NCBI GenBank assembly: GCA_934254585.1
Contig: CAKQLF010000001.1
Span: 248,001-312,000, forward strand
Direction of reading: 5' to 3'
DNA from: an uncultured Alphaproteobacteria bacterium
GTDB lineage: Bacteria > Pseudomonadota > Alphaproteobacteria > RF32 > CAG-239
Length of the DNA: 64,000 nucleotides
A program made the translations under genes and the position numbers. The notes under the pieces were generated by a model. It was not told where the DNA came from and did no database searches. It saw only the letters and a program-made list of their open reading frames with translations. This document shows positions 50,967 to 60,225 of the stretch, one piece after another. The first letter of the stretch is position 1. Every line of letters starts with the position of its first letter.

Positions 50967-51964
50967 TTTGTTCTCTCCATTTCTTTTAGATGTAAGTTGG
51001 CTAGCGAATTCATAATCAATCCATTAACGGAATGTTCAAATTCAAGATAGTCACGAGTTTGCAAAATCCAAGCGTTGAGTTCGGCAGAATTTATGTCACC
51101 ATATTTGCGGTCGGTTTGGATTTTGTTCAAAGCCTCGGCAAAATCACCATTGTTAACCAATTGATAAATTTCGTCCGGTGTCTTTGGAAAAACCAGAGTC
51201 GGTTTATTTTCTCTTTTTTTCAAAACAACCAACTCTTTTAATTTGCGTATAAGAGCTTCATTCCAAGTTTCTTGAATTTCCGGTTCAGTTGTTTTGTTGA
51301 TTTGCGGGCGGCTTAAATCAGTGTAAACTTTATGAAATTCACTGATAAGCATGGCTCGACCTTTGATACCGGAAACAGCATATTTTTTGAGAGCCGAAAT
51401 ATAATTCAAAGCGGTGGCGTTGCCTTCGGCCAGAATTTGCAACACTTCGGTTTCATAGTCAAACGGCAGGCCGTCTTCCGCCAAGCCTTTTACGGTGAGT
51501 GCCCCGGCGGCAAGCAAAACTTCCGGAGCTGTTACAGCGGCGGAAACATTGGTGGAAACATTGGTGGAAACGATTGGTGCGTTATCGTAAACTTTTTCGG
51601 TTTGCGGTAAAAGCGGAATAATTTTAGCGGCAAGTTGTTGCAAATCTTCTTCGGACAGCGGAGAAGATTTAGTTAAGTTTTCCGAAGATGGCTGTTGTAG
51701 CTGATTGATTAAAGTTTCTTGTTGCTGTAACTGTTTTTTGAGATTGTTTATTTTTTTATTGTAATCGGCCGCGAGCTGAGACGCCAAGTCGGTGTTCAGC
51801 GTTTTGGTCAATTCAATGTTATAGGCAACAAAGCCGGCACAGCAAAGCAATAATACAAAACAAACGATAGCGGAATAATTTTTTTGACGAGGTTGCTTTT
51901 TTTTGCTTTCAACATTCTCTGCCGCAACAGGGGTAACTTCTTCTTTTTTTTCGATTTTAGCCAT
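50963..51964 (-). CDS. Mitofilin/Mic60-like membrane protein (COG4223-type)
   Basis: This 333-residue protein has a Lys-rich N-terminus, one membrane segment at about 33-52 (SAIVCFVLLLCCAGFVA), a coiled coil (DYNKKINNLKKQLQQQETLINQL, about 70-95), and a C-terminal helical domain with IRKLKELVVLKK, NNGDFAEALNKIQ and LNAWILQTRDYLEFE. That order fits the alphaproteobacterial relatives of mitochondrial Mic60, which shape the inner membrane. In relatives the gene is next to hemC/hemD, but none are here. A small 12-base tandem repeat codes for VSTNVSTNVS. It is coupled to the ADP-kinase gene. Confidence 0.62.
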   Translation of the reverse strand: MAKIEKKEEVTPVAAENVESKKKQPRQKNYSAIVCFVLLLCCAGFVAYNIELTKTLNTDLASQLAADYNKKINNLKKQLQQQETLINQLQQPSSENLTKSSPLSEEDLQQLAAKIIPLLPQTEKVYDNAPIVSTNVSTNVSAAVTAPEVLLAAGALTVKGLAEDGLPFDYETEVLQILAEGNATALNYISALKKYAVSGIKGRAMLISEFHKVYTDLSRPQINKTTEPEIQETWNEALIRKLKELVVLKKRENKPTLVFPKTPDEIYQLVNNGDFAEALNKIQTDRKYGDINSAELNAWILQTRDYLEFEHSVNGLIMNSLANLHLKEMERTK

Positions 51965-52069
51965 TTTCTGTATCCTTTTTCTTGACAAATTGTCGGATTA
52001 TATTTCATATAGTTATAACGAAAAAAAGTTTACAGATAATAAACAAAAAAAAGATAGTGGAATAAATAA

Positions 52070-53146
52070 ATGATTGTCTTGGGAATTGAAAGCAGCTGTG
52101 ACGATACCGGCGCGGCGTTGGTAACCGATGAAAAAGAAATATTGGGTGAGGCGTTGCAATCGCAGGAAGAACATAAGCGTTATGGCGGTGTTGTACCGGA
52201 AATTGCCGCCCGCGCTCATTTGGAACACGTTGATGAAATTGTCAGTGCTTGTGTGGAACGCGCTAAAATATCGCTTAATGATATTGATGCCGTGGCGGCT
52301 TCTTCCGGTCCGGGGTTGATTGGGGGCGTGGTTGTCGGCGTGATGACGGCAAAAGCCTTGGCCTTGGCCTTAAACAAACCTTTTGTGGCCGTTAATCATT
52401 TGGAAGGTCACGCTTTGTGCGCTCGTTTGGCTAATCCGGTGGAATTTCCGTATTTGCTTTTATTGGTTTCTGGCGGACATTGCCAAATTTTAGTGGTTAA
52501 AAATGTTGGTGAATACGAGCGGCTGGGTACAACAATTGATGACGCCGCCGGCGAAGCCTTTGATAAAGTGGCAAAAATGCTGGGCTTGGGATATCCCGGG
52601 GGGCCGATGATTGAAAAATTGGCGGCAATGGGAAATGGTTCGCGTTTTACGTTGCCTCGTCCTTTACTTAATTCCGGCGATTGTAATCTATCCTTTTCCG
52701 GTCTAAAAACAGCGGTGCGGAAGATTATTGAATCTTATTCTCCCGATGGAGAAGTTGAACACGCTATTTTACCAAAGCAAGATGTGGCTGATGTTTGCGC
52801 TTGTTTCCAAATGACCGCGACCGATTGTTTGGTTCGCAAGTTGGAAAAAGCAATTGCCTATTTTAAACAGAAATATCCAAACGGACAGCATTTGGTGGTT
52901 TCCGGAGGGGTGGCTTCAAACACATATTTACGCGGCAAACTAAACCAATTGGCTCAAAAAAATGGTTTGGAATTTGCCGCTCCGCCAATTCGTTTTTGCA
53001 CGGATAATGGTGTGATGGTGGCTTGGGCAGGTTTGGAGCGTTTTCGCAAAGGTTTTGTTAATTCGCTTGATTTTAAACCTCGTCCGCGTTGGCCGTTAGA
53101 TGAAAACGCGCCTAAAGCCGCCGGAGCCGGCGGAGTAAAAGCTTAA
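52070..53146 (+). CDS. tsaD: tRNA N6-threonylcarbamoyladenosine transferase subunit TsaD
   Basis: This universal enzyme transfers the threonylcarbamoyl group to A37 of ANN-decoding tRNAs. It starts with GIESSCDDTG, has HLEGHALCA with the metal-binding histidines near 110, LLVSGGHCQ near 130 and SGGVASN near 280. It is 358 residues, slightly long because of an Ala/Gly-rich C-terminus. It is divergent from the mitofilin-like gene, and its stop overlaps the start of nth as TAATG. Confidence 0.97.
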   Translation: MIVLGIESSCDDTGAALVTDEKEILGEALQSQEEHKRYGGVVPEIAARAHLEHVDEIVSACVERAKISLNDIDAVAASSGPGLIGGVVVGVMTAKALALALNKPFVAVNHLEGHALCARLANPVEFPYLLLLVSGGHCQILVVKNVGEYERLGTTIDDAAGEAFDKVAKMLGLGYPGGPMIEKLAAMGNGSRFTLPRPLLNSGDCNLSFSGLKTAVRKIIESYSPDGEVEHAILPKQDVADVCACFQMTATDCLVRKLEKAIAYFKQKYPNGQHLVVSGGVASNTYLRGKLNQLAQKNGLEFAAPPIRFCTDNGVMVAWAGLERFRKGFVNSLDFKPRPRWPLDENAPKAAGAGGVKA

Positions 53147-53781
53147 TGCGTTCGGCAAAAGAAATTTTAGAAATTATGCGGATTTTTGAGCGGGAAAATC
53201 CAAATCCGCAATGTGAACTGCATTTTCATAATCCATATACGCTGTTGGTCGCGGTTATGCTTTCGGCTCAAAGTACGGATAAAGGTGTTAATAAGGCAAC
53301 GGAAGCTTTGTTTCGGGTCGCTGATTCTCCGCAAAAAATGCTTGATTTAGGAATTGATAATCTCAAAAAATATATCAAAACCATCGGACTTTATAATAAC
53401 AAAGCCAAAAATATTTTGACAATGAGTCAACAGTTGGTTGCGGATTTTGGCGGAGAAGTTCCTGCTGACAGAGATGTTTTGACCACTTTGGCGGGTGTGG
53501 GGCGTAAAACGGCTAATGTGGTTATGAATGTTTGGTATCATAGACCGACATTGGCTGTGGATACCCATGTTATGCGGATTTCGCATCGGCTGGATTTCAG
53601 TCAAGGAAAAACGCCGCTGGACGTGGAAAAAGATTTGATGGCGGTTTTGCCAGAAAAATATGTGATAAACGCCAATCATTGGTTGGTGTTGTTTGGGCGA
53701 TATATCTGCAAGGCGCAGCGTCCGTTATGCGAAAAATGTCCGATATCGGCTTATTGTCATTGTGATGACAAAAAAGTTTAG
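53146..53781 (+). CDS. nth: Endonuclease III (DNA glycosylase/AP lyase)
   Basis: This base-excision repair enzyme removes oxidised pyrimidines. The helix-hairpin-helix LAGVGRKTANVV has the catalytic Lys near 120, VDTHVMRISHRL follows with the catalytic Asp, and the four-cysteine iron-sulfur cluster ligands are C-x6-C-x2-C-x5-C near the C-terminus (CKAQRPLCEKCPISAYC). It has 211 residues. It is coupled to tsaD. The stop is directly adjacent to the stop of the convergent pqiC gene. Confidence 0.96.
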   Translation: MRSAKEILEIMRIFERENPNPQCELHFHNPYTLLVAVMLSAQSTDKGVNKATEALFRVADSPQKMLDLGIDNLKKYIKTIGLYNNKAKNILTMSQQLVADFGGEVPADRDVLTTLAGVGRKTANVVMNVWYHRPTLAVDTHVMRISHRLDFSQGKTPLDVEKDLMAVLPEKYVINANHWLVLFGRYICKAQRPLCEKCPISAYCHCDDKKV

Positions 53782-54348
53782 TCACATTTTAGCTAAAGTT
53801 TGAGCAATGTCCTGACTCAGCAAATGTACGGCGTTGTTTTCAGCTTTGACCAATTCGGCAATGCTTTCACCTTGAACTGGCGTTTCATAACTGGTTTGGC
53901 GGCGTTTCAAAATAGTTCCGTCAACATTGGAAATATTCCACCAAACAGATAACTTTACTTTTTCGCCGCGGTAAGCCTCAATTTTATTAATCTCTATCTT
54001 AACATTATAAGACAGGGTTTCGGTGTCGTAGCGCGCGCTCTTGACGTAGGATTTAGGTAAATAAGCAATCAAATCGTTGGTTACGGTGTTTTGCAACACG
54101 GCCGGTAAAGCTTCGCCCCAGCGGCTGAATTCCAACATATTTACTTTTTGATTGGCCGAATTATAGGTTATAAGTTGAGGTCTGTCCAACAAATCCGGAA
54201 CATTAATCGTTTGCACCGAAATACTTAATTGTTTATCGGAAATTTTATTTAAGCCGCGACTGTCCATCATATAAAAAGACGCATCGGGAGAACGCCAACA
54301 ACAGGCGGATATTGAAAGCAGGGCGCAAAGCGTTATAAAAATTTTCAT
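53782..54348 (-). CDS. PqiC-like ABC-transport auxiliary lipoprotein
   Basis: This 188-residue outer-membrane lipoprotein has a lipobox-like ISAC near residue 16 after a signal peptide. The mature domain (SFYMMDSR, ISVQTINVPDLLDRPQLI, WGEALPAVLQNTVTNDL) matches the ABC_trans_aux family, which works with MCE proteins in lipid trafficking. It is the last gene of the operon with mlaD, mlaF and mlaE. Its stop touches the nth stop, so no space is left for a separate terminator. Confidence 0.82.
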   Translation of the reverse strand: MKIFITLCALLSISACCWRSPDASFYMMDSRGLNKISDKQLSISVQTINVPDLLDRPQLITYNSANQKVNMLEFSRWGEALPAVLQNTVTNDLIAYLPKSYVKSARYDTETLSYNVKIEINKIEAYRGEKVKLSVWWNISNVDGTILKRRQTSYETPVQGESIAELVKAENNAVHLLSQDIAQTLAKM

Positions 54349-55127
54349 TTTGGTCTCCTTTTTCCTTGTAACATTGCTTCAGGGTGGCGTTCGAGATAGT
54401 CGGCCAAATTTTGAACCGAACGTCCGGCGCGGGTCATTTGATTTATCATTGCATTGAAATTTGTAATGGTTTTTGAGGCTTCATTGGCTTTGCTATCCAA
54501 AAGTTTATCGGTTTTATCGGTGATTTTATATAAGTTTTCCATAATCGGCGGCAAACTTTCATCAAGTTCTTTCAATAAATTACCGAGTTGCATCATATTT
54601 TCGCGGAATGGAATTTCCTGTAAATCTTTAGATATCATTCCAATAGAGGAAATGACAGTCGGAATTTCCAAATGCTCACCGGTGCCTCGCAAAATGGCCG
54701 GTGTGCTCGGGTCCATATCCAACTCAATCATCAATTGTCCGGTTAAGTAGTTGGCACTGATTAAACGTGCCCGCAAACCTTTTTCTATTAAAGTATGTAA
54801 AATTTCTTGCGCGGTGGCATCTTTTCCATCTTTCATTTTGAAAGAGCGATTTTGCTTAAAGGTGATGAATACCGGCATTTTGAATGTCCCGTTTTGCAAG
54901 TTGGTGATAAGGCTTATTTTAGCGACCTGACCGACTTCAACTCCTTTGAAAACCACAGAAGAACCTACATTCAGTCCTTGTATGGATTCTTCAAAGTACA
55001 AAACGACATATTGCGAATCATCGGAAGAAAACTTTTTACCGACATAATGAAAAATAATGGCGGCAAAAACTAAAAAACCGGTTAAAACAAAAAGTCCTAC
55101 CATTTTATATGTGGTGTTTTTCTGCAT
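54345..55127 (-). CDS. MCE-family lipid-transport protein (MlaD-like)
   Basis: This 260-residue protein has a single membrane anchor at 9-28 (VGLFVLTGFLVFAAIIFHYVG) and an MCE domain (about 38-130) with LYFEESIQGLNVGSSVVFKGVEVG and LISANYLTGQLMIELD. A helical coiled tail (KLLDSKANEASKTITNFNAMI) follows. Hexameric MCE rings carry lipids across the periplasm. It overlaps the ATPase gene and is coupled to the pqiC-like gene by ATGA. It is longer than E. coli MlaD (about 180). Confidence 0.88.
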   Translation of the reverse strand: MQKNTTYKMVGLFVLTGFLVFAAIIFHYVGKKFSSDDSQYVVLYFEESIQGLNVGSSVVFKGVEVGQVAKISLITNLQNGTFKMPVFITFKQNRSFKMKDGKDATAQEILHTLIEKGLRARLISANYLTGQLMIELDMDPSTPAILRGTGEHLEIPTVISSIGMISKDLQEIPFRENMMQLGNLLKELDESLPPIMENLYKITDKTDKLLDSKANEASKTITNFNAMINQMTRAGRSVQNLADYLERHPEAMLQGKRRPK

Positions 55128-55872
55128 TTTTATTTCCTCTGGTTAAAAATTCAAAAACTTCGTCATTCGGCGGATTTTTAAGAATATCCTGCGGGTTTCC
55201 TCGCGCTAAAATACTTTTACTGCTCGGGTCCAAAAAAATGGAATTGGTGCCAATGGCAAAGATAGAAGCCAGTTCGTGCGTGACAACCACAATAGTGGTG
55301 CCCAAGCTTTGATTAATTTCTATAATCAGATTGTCTAAATTGCGGGAACTTATCGGGTCTAATCCGGCCGAGGGTTCATCAAAATAAACAATTTCCGGAT
55401 CAAGAGCCAGGGCGCGGGCTAAGCCGGCGCGTTTTTTCATTCCGCCGCTAATTTCCGACGGATAAAAATCATCGAATCCGGTTAGTCCGACCAACGATAA
55501 TTTCAGTGAGGCCAGTTCTTTTATTTCCGCTTCGGAATAGGTTGAATATTGCTGTAAGGGAAGAGCGATGTTTTCAGCCAAAGTCATAGAACTGAAAAGG
55601 GCTCCGCTTTGATAGAGAATCCCTGATTTTTGGCGAATTTTTTCAAGTTGTTTCGGGGTGGTTTTATAGAGGTTTTCACCGTCAATGATTACATCGCCCG
55701 CCAGCGGCGGCAATAAGCCGGTCAACACGCGGAGCATACTGCTTTTTCCGCAACCGCTACCGCCCATTATAATAAAAATATCACCTTTGTTTACCACAAA
55801 ATCGGCATTTTTCTGTAAAATGAAATTGCCGTATCCCATTGTCAGATTATTTGCTTCAATGATTGTTGTCAT
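55105..55872 (-). CDS. ABC transporter ATP-binding protein (MlaF-like)
   Basis: This 255-residue ATPase has Walker A GGSGCGKSS near 37, signature ISGGMKKRAGLARAL near 141 and Walker B IVYFDEPSAGLDP near 162. The GGMKKR variant is typical of the Mla/Ttg2 lipid-transport ATPases. ATG 55872 overlaps the mlaE-like stop as ATGA. It powers the MlaE-type permease with the MCE protein. Confidence 0.92.
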   Translation of the reverse strand: MTTIIEANNLTMGYGNFILQKNADFVVNKGDIFIIMGGSGCGKSSMLRVLTGLLPPLAGDVIIDGENLYKTTPKQLEKIRQKSGILYQSGALFSSMTLAENIALPLQQYSTYSEAEIKELASLKLSLVGLTGFDDFYPSEISGGMKKRAGLARALALDPEIVYFDEPSAGLDPISSRNLDNLIIEINQSLGTTIVVVTHELASIFAIGTNSIFLDPSSKSILARGNPQDILKNPPNDEVFEFLTRGNKNAEKHHI

Positions 55873-57005
55873 ATATCCAACTCCTGACAAATTACCGTGA
55901 TAATTCCAGTGACCACAATCATCCAGACAATGGCGCAAACCACAGAACGAGTAGTGGCTAATCCAACGCTATCAGAGTTGCGTCCGCAGTTTATTCCCTG
56001 ATAACAACCACACAAAGCAATGATAACGCCAAAACACAAACTGTGAAACAGACCGACCAAAAAGTTGTTTAAATGAAAGGCATTAAAGGCATATTTCCAA
56101 TATTCCTGATAAGGTAAACCAATCAGAACCACTCCGACAAATGCTCCGCCGACCATTCCCATAAAATCGGACAGCATTGTGAGAATAGGCATGGCAATAA
56201 CCAAAGCCAATAAACGCGGCAACACTAAAAAATCTATGCGCGACAGTCCCATTGTTTCCAACGCGTCGAGTTCCTCGTTTACCTGCATTGTGCCAAGAGC
56301 GGCGGCGTAAGAAGAACCGGTGCGGCCGGCCATAATAATCCCCACCATAATTGCTCCCATAATGCGACACATTCCAATGGTAACTAAACTGGCAATATAA
56401 ATTTGCGCGCCAAATTCTTGTAGTTGAACGCCACCGACAAAGGCAAGAATCAATCCCACTAAAAAGCTGATGAGTGAAACAATGGCTAAAGCTTGCGGCC
56501 CGCAATCATTCAGAGCGGTTAAAAAGTCCTTTTTCCGCATAACCGTGGCAGCGGCAAACAAGCGACCGATTGCGCCAAAAGTTTGGAGGCAAAAATGGAT
56601 AACTTTAGCTGAAATACGGCAAAGATTTATGGTGTGAAAACCAAGATTTTCAATAAATCCTAAATGAGATTCCGACGATTTATCAGGTGAGCGGTTAACT
56701 TCAAAAGCTAAATTTATTAAATCTTGGATATTATTTGGCAAGCTTTTCAAATCAGTCGCAATTTTTTGTTGTCGGGCTAATTTTACAGTTTCAAAAATAA
56801 TTAAAAGCAGTGAAGAATCCCATTCACCCAATTGCGAAGAGTTAAAGCAAATTTGAGCCGGATTTTTTTTAACGGAACTACGGATTTTTGCTAAATCCGC
56901 TGTTCCGTCAAATTGCTTAAAGCTTCCGGCAAAACAAACTGCCAAACAATTATTATCGGTGTGTAAGGTTATTTCCGGAGTTTGTTTATTCGCCGCTTTG
57001 GTCAT
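55869..57005 (-). CDS. MlaE-type permease with N-terminal STAS-like domain
   Basis: This 378-residue protein has an N-terminal soluble region (about 10-110) that resembles an MlaB/STAS domain (LAVCFAGSF, SSLLLIIFETVKLARQQ), fused to the MlaE permease (about 125-378: GRLFAAATVMR, MGAIMVGIIMAGRTGSSYAAALGTMQVNEELDALETMG). A fused STAS domain fits other alphaproteobacterial homologues and removes the need for MlaB. ATG 57005 is chosen over upstream in-frame starts because GGAG lies eight bases before it. It overlaps yacG by 20 bases. Confidence 0.85.
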   Translation of the reverse strand: MTKAANKQTPEITLHTDNNCLAVCFAGSFKQFDGTADLAKIRSSVKKNPAQICFNSSQLGEWDSSLLLIIFETVKLARQQKIATDLKSLPNNIQDLINLAFEVNRSPDKSSESHLGFIENLGFHTINLCRISAKVIHFCLQTFGAIGRLFAAATVMRKKDFLTALNDCGPQALAIVSLISFLVGLILAFVGGVQLQEFGAQIYIASLVTIGMCRIMGAIMVGIIMAGRTGSSYAAALGTMQVNEELDALETMGLSRIDFLVLPRLLALVIAMPILTMLSDFMGMVGGAFVGVVLIGLPYQEYWKYAFNAFHLNNFLVGLFHSLCFGVIIALCGCYQGINCGRNSDSVGLATTRSVVCAIVWMIVVTGIITVICQELDI

Positions 57006-57201
57006 TGTGTTGCTCCAATGCTTCATACAGCTCTTCTGTTTCCATTTCATCAAGAGTTTCAAGCGGAACGGAATAGTCGCCATTGAACCAACGTCCTAAA
57101 TCAATGTCGGCACAGCGTTTGGAACAAAACGGAGCATATTTGTCATCGGCGCACAGTTTGTGACAAATCGGACATTTATGTGTTTTGATGACATTTTCCA
57201 T
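56986..57201 (-). CDS. yacG: DNA gyrase inhibitor YacG
   Basis: This 71-residue zinc protein binds GyrB and prevents DNA binding. The zinc knuckle CPICHKLC/CSKRC (residues 10-31, four cysteines) is followed by DLGRWFNGDYSVP and an acidic tail. It is located between rng and the mla genes, with rng three bases upstream, as in many alphaproteobacteria (maf-rng-yacG). Confidence 0.92.
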   Translation of the reverse strand: MENVIKTHKCPICHKLCADDKYAPFCSKRCADIDLGRWFNGDYSVPLETLDEMETEELYEALEQHNDQSGE

Positions 57202-57204
57202 TGT

Positions 57205-58368
57205 TTAAGGCTCCACTCTTCCGGTTCCGTTGCAAGTCGGACATTCAACCGTGTATAAATCTCTCAGGCTCGGACGACGGCGTTGGCGCAAAATTTCAAT
57301 ATTTCCGCCGCGGCTCAGTCCCAAAACTCTGCTATGACATATATCATCGGCAAGCTCTTCTTCCAAGGTTTCAATAACTTTTTTCATAAAACGATATTCA
57401 GAAGAACCGGCAAAGTCTATGATGATTTTTCCGGATAAGTTGCGCAATCTGATTTGACGGGAGATTTCTTTAGCGGCCTCAATGTTCAGGCTGTCAATTT
57501 CACCGACATTTTTTTTACCCGCGCTATCAACATCAATTGCCACAAATGCTCGTGTTTCTTCAATATGGATATTGCCGCCGTGTTTTAATTTCACCGTGCG
57601 GTTTAAGGCTTCAATAATGGCATCGTCTATTCCAAACGTTTCAAAGGCTTCTTTTTGTAAAGTAACAGTGCCGTTAAAAACACTTTCAACCTGTTCTTTC
57701 AGTTTGGGCGAATCGACAACAATTTCTCTCAAACTGTCTTTGTAACGGCGAATATATTCAAACAGCGGGTTTTCTTTGGTGTACAAAACAGCCGGAGCAG
57801 TTAAGGTGCGAGCTTTTTTGCGAATGTTTTCGTAGGCGTCACGCAGTGAGGTCATTTCTTCCAACAACTGAGCTTCGGTGGCTTCGACTGCCGCTGTGCG
57901 TAAAATCCACCCCTCTTGACCCAAGCAACGTTCTTGAACTGTTTTTCGGTAAGCGTTTGCTTTTTCAACGTCTTCTATTTTAGAAGAAACATCAACATCA
58001 AATTTGAACGGACAATAAACCAGATAAGTGCCGGCAAGCTGAATGTTGCGGACAACTTTCGCCCCTTTTTCGGCTCTTTTTTCTTGAGCAACTTGGACAA
58101 CAACGCTTTGTCCTTCATTCATATTTGCTTCTTTTAGTGCGGGTTCGTATGAATTTAAGAAAGCTTCGTGTCCGTCGCCTATGTTGACCATAAAACCGGT
58201 ACGATCATTAGCTAAGCTTATTTTTTTGCTGATGCGGCCGAGATAAACATTGCCTTCCAAAGCGCGGTTTTCATTATAAATATCAATTTCCATCAGTCCT
58301 GTTTCGTCAAAAACGGCAATTCCGGACGCTTCATCGTTACGGTCAAATATGATTTTTTCTGCTTTCAT
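57205..58368 (-). CDS. rng: Ribonuclease E/G family protein
   Basis: This 387-residue endoribonuclease starts with an S1-like domain (LEGNVYLGRISKKI, VNIGDGHEAFL). The catalytic aspartates are in FVAIDVDSA near 271 and KIIIDFAGSS near 310. The zinc-link-like CPTCNGTGR is at the very C-terminus. It lacks the scaffold of RNase E and is shorter than RNase G (about 490). It overlaps maf by four bases. It is probably an RNase G/CafA-like enzyme acting on rRNA and mRNA. Confidence 0.9.
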   Translation of the reverse strand: MKAEKIIFDRNDEASGIAVFDETGLMEIDIYNENRALEGNVYLGRISKKISLANDRTGFMVNIGDGHEAFLNSYEPALKEANMNEGQSVVVQVAQEKRAEKGAKVVRNIQLAGTYLVYCPFKFDVDVSSKIEDVEKANAYRKTVQERCLGQEGWILRTAAVEATEAQLLEEMTSLRDAYENIRKKARTLTAPAVLYTKENPLFEYIRRYKDSLREIVVDSPKLKEQVESVFNGTVTLQKEAFETFGIDDAIIEALNRTVKLKHGGNIHIEETRAFVAIDVDSAGKKNVGEIDSLNIEAAKEISRQIRLRNLSGKIIIDFAGSSEYRFMKKVIETLEEELADDICHSRVLGLSRGGNIEILRQRRRPSLRDLYTVECPTCNGTGRVEP

Positions 58369-58940
58369 CGTATATTCTCCCCTTTTAATAAGTTTAGTGT
58401 TTCGTAGAGCGGCAATCCAATAATTCCGCTGTAAGAGCCCAAAATGCGGCAGACATAACCGGCTAAAGTTCCGTCAATGCGATAGCCGCAAACTCCGTGC
58501 CATTCGTCGCCGTCAACATAGCTTTTTATTTCGTCCGGTGTTAAAGTTTTCATTGAAACTTTAGAACTTACGGTTCTTTGTGAAATTTTGCCGTGCTTAT
58601 TGATTAGACACACCGCACTGATAACGCGGTGTGTTTTTCCCGATAGCAAATTCATTACTTTTGTTTGTTCTTCGGCATTTTGTGATTTATGCAAAATTCT
58701 TTTGCCAACCGCAACAATAGTGTCACAAGCCAAAATGTTTTCATTCGGATTGTCTTGAGCCACTTTCCGCGCTTTTTCAAGAGCCATACGTCGAACATAG
58801 GGTAAAGGGTCTTCGTGAGGCAAACAATCTTCGCAAATGGCCGCCGGTACAATTTTTTTGGGCTCATAAGCAATTTGCCGCAACAAAGCAATGCGTTGCG
58901 GCGAACCGGAGGCTAAGATAAAATCTTTTGTTTCAACCAT
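58365..58940 (-). CDS. maf: Maf-like nucleotide pyrophosphatase
   Basis: This 191-residue house-cleaning enzyme hydrolyses non-canonical nucleoside triphosphates. It has LASGSPQRIALLRQ at 9-22, VRRMALEKA near 49, ACDTIVAV near 71, and DEWHGVCGYRIDG near 148. It is coupled to rng by ATGA and lies six bases after dksA. Confidence 0.92.
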   Translation of the reverse strand: MVETKDFILASGSPQRIALLRQIAYEPKKIVPAAICEDCLPHEDPLPYVRRMALEKARKVAQDNPNENILACDTIVAVGKRILHKSQNAEEQTKVMNLLSGKTHRVISAVCLINKHGKISQRTVSSKVSMKTLTPDEIKSYVDGDEWHGVCGYRIDGTLAGYVCRILGSYSGIIGLPLYETLNLLKGENIR

Positions 58941-58946
58941 TGGGCG

Positions 58947-59372
58947 TTACGCCTCATCATCATAAGTTTTTTCCATACGTTCGTGACGTTCTTGCGCTTC
59001 AATAGAAAGTGTGGCAACCGGACGTGCTTCCAATCTGTCCAAACCGATAGGTTCGCCGGTTTCTTCGCAATAGCCGTAAGTTCCGTCTTCAATACGGTCA
59101 AGAGCATCATCAATTTTAGAAATAAGCTTGCGGATACGATCTTTTGTACGCAAATCAAGTGATTTATCGGTTTCTAAAGAAGCTCTGTCAATTTCATCAG
59201 GCTGATTCAGCCCGCCTTGCCGCAGGTCTTCCAGAGTGTCAACAGATTGAGAAATAATAGATTTCTTCCAATTTTCGAGCTTCTGTCGGAAATATTCAAG
59301 CTGCATATCATTCATATATTCTTCATTTGCAGACGGTTTGTAATCCGGCGGTAAAACAATAGAAGCTGTCAT
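58947..59372 (-). CDS. dksA: RNA polymerase-binding transcription factor DksA
   Basis: This 141-residue protein works with ppGpp at the RNA polymerase secondary channel. The coiled-coil tips have FRQKLENWKKS and LKDRIRKL-type helices, and TYGYCEETGEPIGLDRLEARP is the C-terminal globular part. Only the first cysteine of the C4 zinc finger remains (the others are Thr, Ala and Ala), as in other alphaproteobacterial DksA. It may head the maf-rng-yacG-mla operon or have its own transcript. Confidence 0.92.
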   Translation of the reverse strand: MTASIVLPPDYKPSANEEYMNDMQLEYFRQKLENWKKSIISQSVDTLEDLRQGGLNQPDEIDRASLETDKSLDLRTKDRIRKLISKIDDALDRIEDGTYGYCEETGEPIGLDRLEARPVATLSIEAQERHERMEKTYDDEA

Positions 59373-59462
59373 TTGTTATCTCCTTTTAAAATTATTTTTA
59401 TAATAGTTAGCAAAAATGGGGTGAAACTTCAAGTCTTTTTGTGATTTAATAACACAAAAGGC

Positions 59463-60104
59463 TTAGTTAAATACCCACATAATTTGGTTGGTGTTTCTCG
59501 GTTTATTGCATTGGCCGTTATCATCAGCTGAAACACCGGTCAAAGCCGACCGTTTTGTAGGCAAAGTAAAGTCCTCGGAGCTGATAACGGTATATATCGG
59601 CCAGAACCAATGATATTGATTGTTTATAACAATTGAATATAAATCGGAAATGGTGTTTCTTTCCCAATTTTTCATTCCAAGCTCAATACACTGATCGCGG
59701 GTTAATCCTTCAAAAGTTATGGCAAATTGGTTGGAATCGGCGTCATCCGGAACGCTGATGTTTACTCTGCCGCCAAAAGCGTGATAGATGCTGTTACCTG
59801 ATGAGCCTTTTACTACGCGAAAACTTGAAGGAATAATCTTCAAACCTTCTTTGTTTAGGGTGTCATTTTCTGATTTGCCGTTAATCATATCCACGGTTTC
59901 GACATAACTCGCACTTACGGCCGAAGCTTTAACAATGGCTCCGGATAAATCTGAAATTTGGATTACGGACTGACTTAATTTATATTCGTTATATGCACCG
60001 GATATAATTTTGCTGACACCGGCAACAATCGCCATTACCGCTCCCATATAGCCGATAACTTCAATCATAGAACGACCGGATTGTGTGTTTTTGTAGTCTG
60101 ACAT
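59463..60104 (-). CDS. Type IV pilin-like protein
   Basis: This 213-residue protein has a prepilin-type N-terminus: a short leader, then GRSMIEVIGYMGAVMAIVAGV with Glu at position 5 after the Gly processing point, and a hydrophobic helix. A periplasmic domain with SGAYNEY, DLSGAIV and two cysteines near the end (DQC and GQC) follows. The IEVIGY form resembles class IVb pilins/TcpA-like subunits. No assembly genes are next to it, so it may be one member of a distant pilus system or a pseudopilin. Confidence 0.7.
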   Translation of the reverse strand: MSDYKNTQSGRSMIEVIGYMGAVMAIVAGVSKIISGAYNEYKLSQSVIQISDLSGAIVKASAVSASYVETVDMINGKSENDTLNKEGLKIIPSSFRVVKGSSGNSIYHAFGGRVNISVPDDADSNQFAITFEGLTRDQCIELGMKNWERNTISDLYSIVINNQYHWFWPIYTVISSEDFTLPTKRSALTGVSADDNGQCNKPRNTNQIMWVFN

Positions 60105-60225
60105 TTTTTACACCTCTTATAAAAGATATCACAAAAAAATTATTTTAACAATAAAATAGCTTTATTTTTGAGATAATTTTACTATAATACCCATATTAAG
60201 CGTTTTCTATTTGGGATAAGAATAA

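Noticed and set aside
51535..51575. 12-base tandem repeat
   Set aside because: It codes for a Val-Ser-Thr-Asn repeat within the mitofilin-like protein linker and gives no sign of regulation.
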